A DNA stretch of 7,249 bases, from contig JASMFO010000086.1 of the NCBI GenBank assembly GCA_030751755.1, positions 1 through 7,249 on the forward strand. The letters run 5' to 3'. This stretch comes from Candidatus Woesearchaeota archaeon (GTDB taxonomy: Archaea; Nanobdellota; Nanobdellia; Woesearchaeales; GW2011-AR4). Shown piece after piece: positions 5,925 to 7,249 of this stretch. A program made the translations under genes and the position numbers. The notes under the pieces were generated by a model. The model was not told the DNA's origin, did no database searches, and worked only from the letters and a program-made list of their open reading frames with translations. Every line of letters begins with the position of its first letter. Position 1 is the first letter of the stretch.

Positions 5925-6602
5925 ATGAAAATCTATGATATATCTATGGAAATTAGAGAAGGAATGCCTGTTTACAAGGACAAGGAAGAAAAAAAGTTCA
6001 AATTTGTTGTAACTGGCACTTTAGAAAATGGTGCCAACGAATCAAAGCTTGAGATTGGGAGTCATACAGGAACGCATGCAGATGCTTATTTTCATATGCT
6101 TGAGAAAGGGAAGAAAATGGAGGAGATGGATATTAATAAGTTCATTGGTGAGTGTATTGTTTTGGATTTTTCCAATAATAAAGATAAGATTACAGTAAAA
6201 GATTTTAATAATACTATCTCCAATAAAGCAAAGAACAATGAAAAAAATACAATGAAAAATAAAAAAAAGGATAAAATAATAAAAAAGAATGATATTGTTT
6301 TGTTAAAAACTATGGCTAAGCCCCTTAAAGAATTTGATAAGAATTATATTTATCTTGATATGGGCGGGGCAGAATTTCTTGCAAGGAAAAAGGTAAAATG
6401 TGTGGGTATTGATAATTTAAGCATTGAGAGGAACCAGCCAGAGCATGAGACGCACAAGACATTGTTTAACAAGGATATTCCCATTATTGAGGGCCTGGAA
6501 TTATCAAAGATAAAGCCCGGAAGATATTTCTTTGTTGGGCTGCCTCTTAAAGTCAAGGGCGGGGACGGTAGCCCGATAAGGGCCGTGCTTGTTGAGAAAT
6601 AA
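5925..6602 (+). CDS. Cyclase/kynurenine formamidase-like metal hydrolase (PF04199)
   Basis: From ATG 5925 this is a 225-residue protein. It starts KIYDISMEIREGMPVY, like other PF04199 proteins (DLS..i..GmPvyP). The metal and catalytic motif is SHTGTHADAYFHM (46-58), matching H.GTH.DAP.HF with H47, H51, D53 and H57, but with Tyr where Pro is usual. Later blocks are YLDMGGAEFLA (143-153), VGIDNLSIE (160-168), HETHKTL (174-180), IPIIEGLEL (185-193) and GGDGSPIRAVL (212-222), all family-like. Residues about 96-122 form a Lys/Asn-rich low-complexity insert between core strands. An upstream TTG at 5919 would add two residues, but ATG fits the family start better. It lies 40 bases after zwf, with a weak AT-rich box about 25 bases upstream, so it may be read through or have its own promoter. 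The substrate is not known; amides and lactone-like esters are both plausible in this family. Confidence 0.87.
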   Translation: MKIYDISMEIREGMPVYKDKEEKKFKFVVTGTLENGANESKLEIGSHTGTHADAYFHMLEKGKKMEEMDINKFIGECIVLDFSNNKDKITVKDFNNTISNKAKNNEKNTMKNKKKDKIIKKNDIVLLKTMAKPLKEFDKNYIYLDMGGAEFLARKKVKCVGIDNLSIERNQPEHETHKTLFNKDIPIIEGLELSKIKPGRYFFVGLPLKVKGGDGSPIRAVLVEK

Positions 6603-6628
6603 ATTTCTTTGTAAAATTAAAACGTAAC

Positions 6629-6640
6629 ATTTAAATATAT
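6629..6640 (+). promoter_or_regulatory. TATA-like promoter of the wHTH-ABC operon
   Basis: ATTTAAATATAT matches an archaeal TATA box and would place the transcript start near 6660, within the tandem repeats that follow. It lies in the 96-base gap between the cyclase and winged-helix genes. The overlap of this box with a possible ATG at 6639 is a reason to prefer the start at 6699. Confidence 0.5.
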
Positions 6641-6647
6641 GTATTTA

Positions 6648-6695
6648 CATAGGTATATTAATAGGTATAGTAATAGGTATATTAATAGGTGTTTA
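6648..6695 (+). repeat. Four tandem 12-bp repeats upstream of the wHTH gene
   Basis: The unit AATAGGTATATT occurs as CATAGGTATATT (6648-6659), AATAGGTATAGT (6660-6671), AATAGGTATATT (6672-6683) and a decayed AATAGGTGTTTA (6684-6695). Copies 1 and 2 each differ from copy 3 at one base, and copy 4 keeps only the first seven bases plus T at position 10. The array lies directly downstream of the TATA-like box and covers the expected transcript start. The last copy supplies AGGTG (6687-6691), a Shine-Dalgarno-like site 7 bases before the ATG at 6699. Confidence 0.8.
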
Positions 6696-6698
6696 CTT

Positions 6699-6890
6699 AT
6701 GAGATTACATAATTTCAAAAAGAAAATTCTGGATTTTGCCAAGAAGGAAGAGATTATAACTACTGCAGAGACTGCTAATCACTTTCAGATATCCTGGAAT
6801 ACAGCAGAAAAATATCTTCTGGAACTAACCTTGGATAATAATTTTAAGAGGATGAAAAAAGCAGGAGTAAACCTATGGGTACTAAAATAA
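6699..6890 (+). CDS. Small winged-helix DNA-binding protein
   Basis: The 63-residue product begins MRLHNFKKKILDFAKKEE, a first helix. It continues with TTAETANHFQISWNTAEKYL (21-40), a helix-turn-helix in which NTAEKYLLEL is the likely recognition helix, and ends with FKRMKKAGVNLWVLK, which could form the wing hairpin. It has no effector domain and no cysteine, so it would act by DNA binding alone or with a partner. I chose ATG 6699 because AGGTG lies 7 bases upstream. The ATG at 6639 would add 20 residues (RYINRYSNRYINR-like) that only translate the DNA repeats and overlap the TATA-like box. The ABC ATPase gene starts on the base after its stop, so it probably regulates that operon and possibly itself. 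The substrate or signal is unknown. Confidence 0.75.
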   Translation: MRLHNFKKKILDFAKKEEIITTAETANHFQISWNTAEKYLLELTLDNNFKRMKKAGVNLWVLK

Positions 6891-7249
6891 ATGAAAGACA
6901 CTATAATTAAACTTGACAATGTATGGAGGATTTACAAAATGGGTGAAGTAAAAGTACCAGCACTTTGTGGTTTAAATCTAAAAATAAATAGGGGTGAATT
7001 TGTTGCTGTGCAAGGAGCTTCTGGTTCTGGAAAAAGTACTGCGCTTAACTCAATTGGCTGCCTGGATATGCCAACTAAAGGCAAAGTCTATTTGGAAGGC
7101 AAAGATATCTCAAAACTGCCTGAATCTGAGCTGGCTCAGATAAGGGGCAGAAAAATTGGGTTCATCTTTCAGCAGTTTAACTTAATTAGTACTCTAACAG
7201 CATTAGAAAATGTAACTTTACCGATGATATTCCAAAATATAACATCTGA
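6891..7249 (+). CDS. ABC transporter ATP-binding protein, LolD/MacB type (3' end cut by window)
   Basis: ATG at 6891 directly follows the preceding TAA (TAAATG). The first 119 residues are visible before the right edge. IIKLDNVWRIYKMGEVKVPA (5-24) is the usual opening of LolD/MacB-type ATPases. The Walker A motif is GASGSGKST (42-50, with K48 and S49), and IGCLDMPTKGKVYLEGKDIS (55-74) matches the family's G.LD.PT.G.v.l.G.d. Next is IGFIFQQFNLI (89-99) with the Q-loop, then TALENVTLPMI. The signature, Walker B and H-loop fall outside the window. This type energises FtsX/MacB-fold permeases for export or lipoprotein and peptide handling rather than classic nutrient import. The partner permease is probably the next gene downstream, not seen here. 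Confidence 0.92.
   Translation, partial: MKDTIIKLDNVWRIYKMGEVKVPALCGLNLKINRGEFVAVQGASGSGKSTALNSIGCLDMPTKGKVYLEGKDISKLPESELAQIRGRKIGFIFQQFNLISTLTALENVTLPMIFQNITS

Noticed and set aside
6639..6698. Longer start (ATG 6639) for the winged-helix gene
   Set aside because: The extra 20 residues only translate the DNA repeats, and the ATG overlaps the TATA-like box. ATG 6699 has AGGTG at a good distance.

Overview
This is an AT-rich, gene-dense window that reads as archaeal, plausibly a DPANN-type lineage (for example Woesearchaeota-like); that placement is inference. The evidence is TATA-like boxes about 25-35 bases upstream of starts, few Shine-Dalgarno sites, start sites that look leaderless, T-rich stretches after genes, a COG1031-type radical SAM protein (a family I know mainly from archaea), and a short phosphatidylserine/archaetidylserine decarboxylase. 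No RNA gene, insertion sequence or CRISPR array was seen.

Layout. (1) Bases 1-1143, minus strand: a short pyruvoyl-type phospholipid serine decarboxylase overlaps by 4 bases (ATGA) a SAM-dependent methyltransferase resembling phospholipid N-methyltransferases. The methyltransferase runs off the left edge. Together they look like a head-group module: serine lipid to ethanolamine lipid to N-methylated lipid. (2) Bases 1144-1296: a divergent control region with a palindromic TATA-like core, two adjacent 10-bp hairpins and a possible 15-residue leader ORF. It sits ahead of a COG1031-like radical SAM protein (1297-2772) with a CX4CX2C cluster motif and apparently no C-terminal helix-hairpin-helix domain. 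(3) Bases 2845-3390, minus strand: a lipobox-bearing FKBP/SlyD-type prolyl isomerase, convergent with the radical SAM gene. (4) Bases 3472-5884, plus strand: 6-phosphogluconate dehydrogenase and glucose-6-phosphate dehydrogenase, one base apart. They are the two NADP-linked steps of the oxidative pentose phosphate pathway, and classical Zwf is unusual in archaea. A PF04199 cyclase/formamidase-like hydrolase (5925-6602) follows on the same strand. No recognisable 6-phosphogluconolactonase is present. (5) Bases 6603-7249: a promoter with four 12-bp tandem repeats, a 63-residue winged-helix protein, and directly abutting it the start of a LolD/MacB-type ABC ATPase cut by the right edge.

All genes except the two at the edges appear intact. 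The points of most interest are the lipid head-group pair, the structured leader of the radical SAM gene, the bacterial-style zwf-gnd operon lacking a lactonase gene, and the iterated repeats ahead of the small winged-helix gene.
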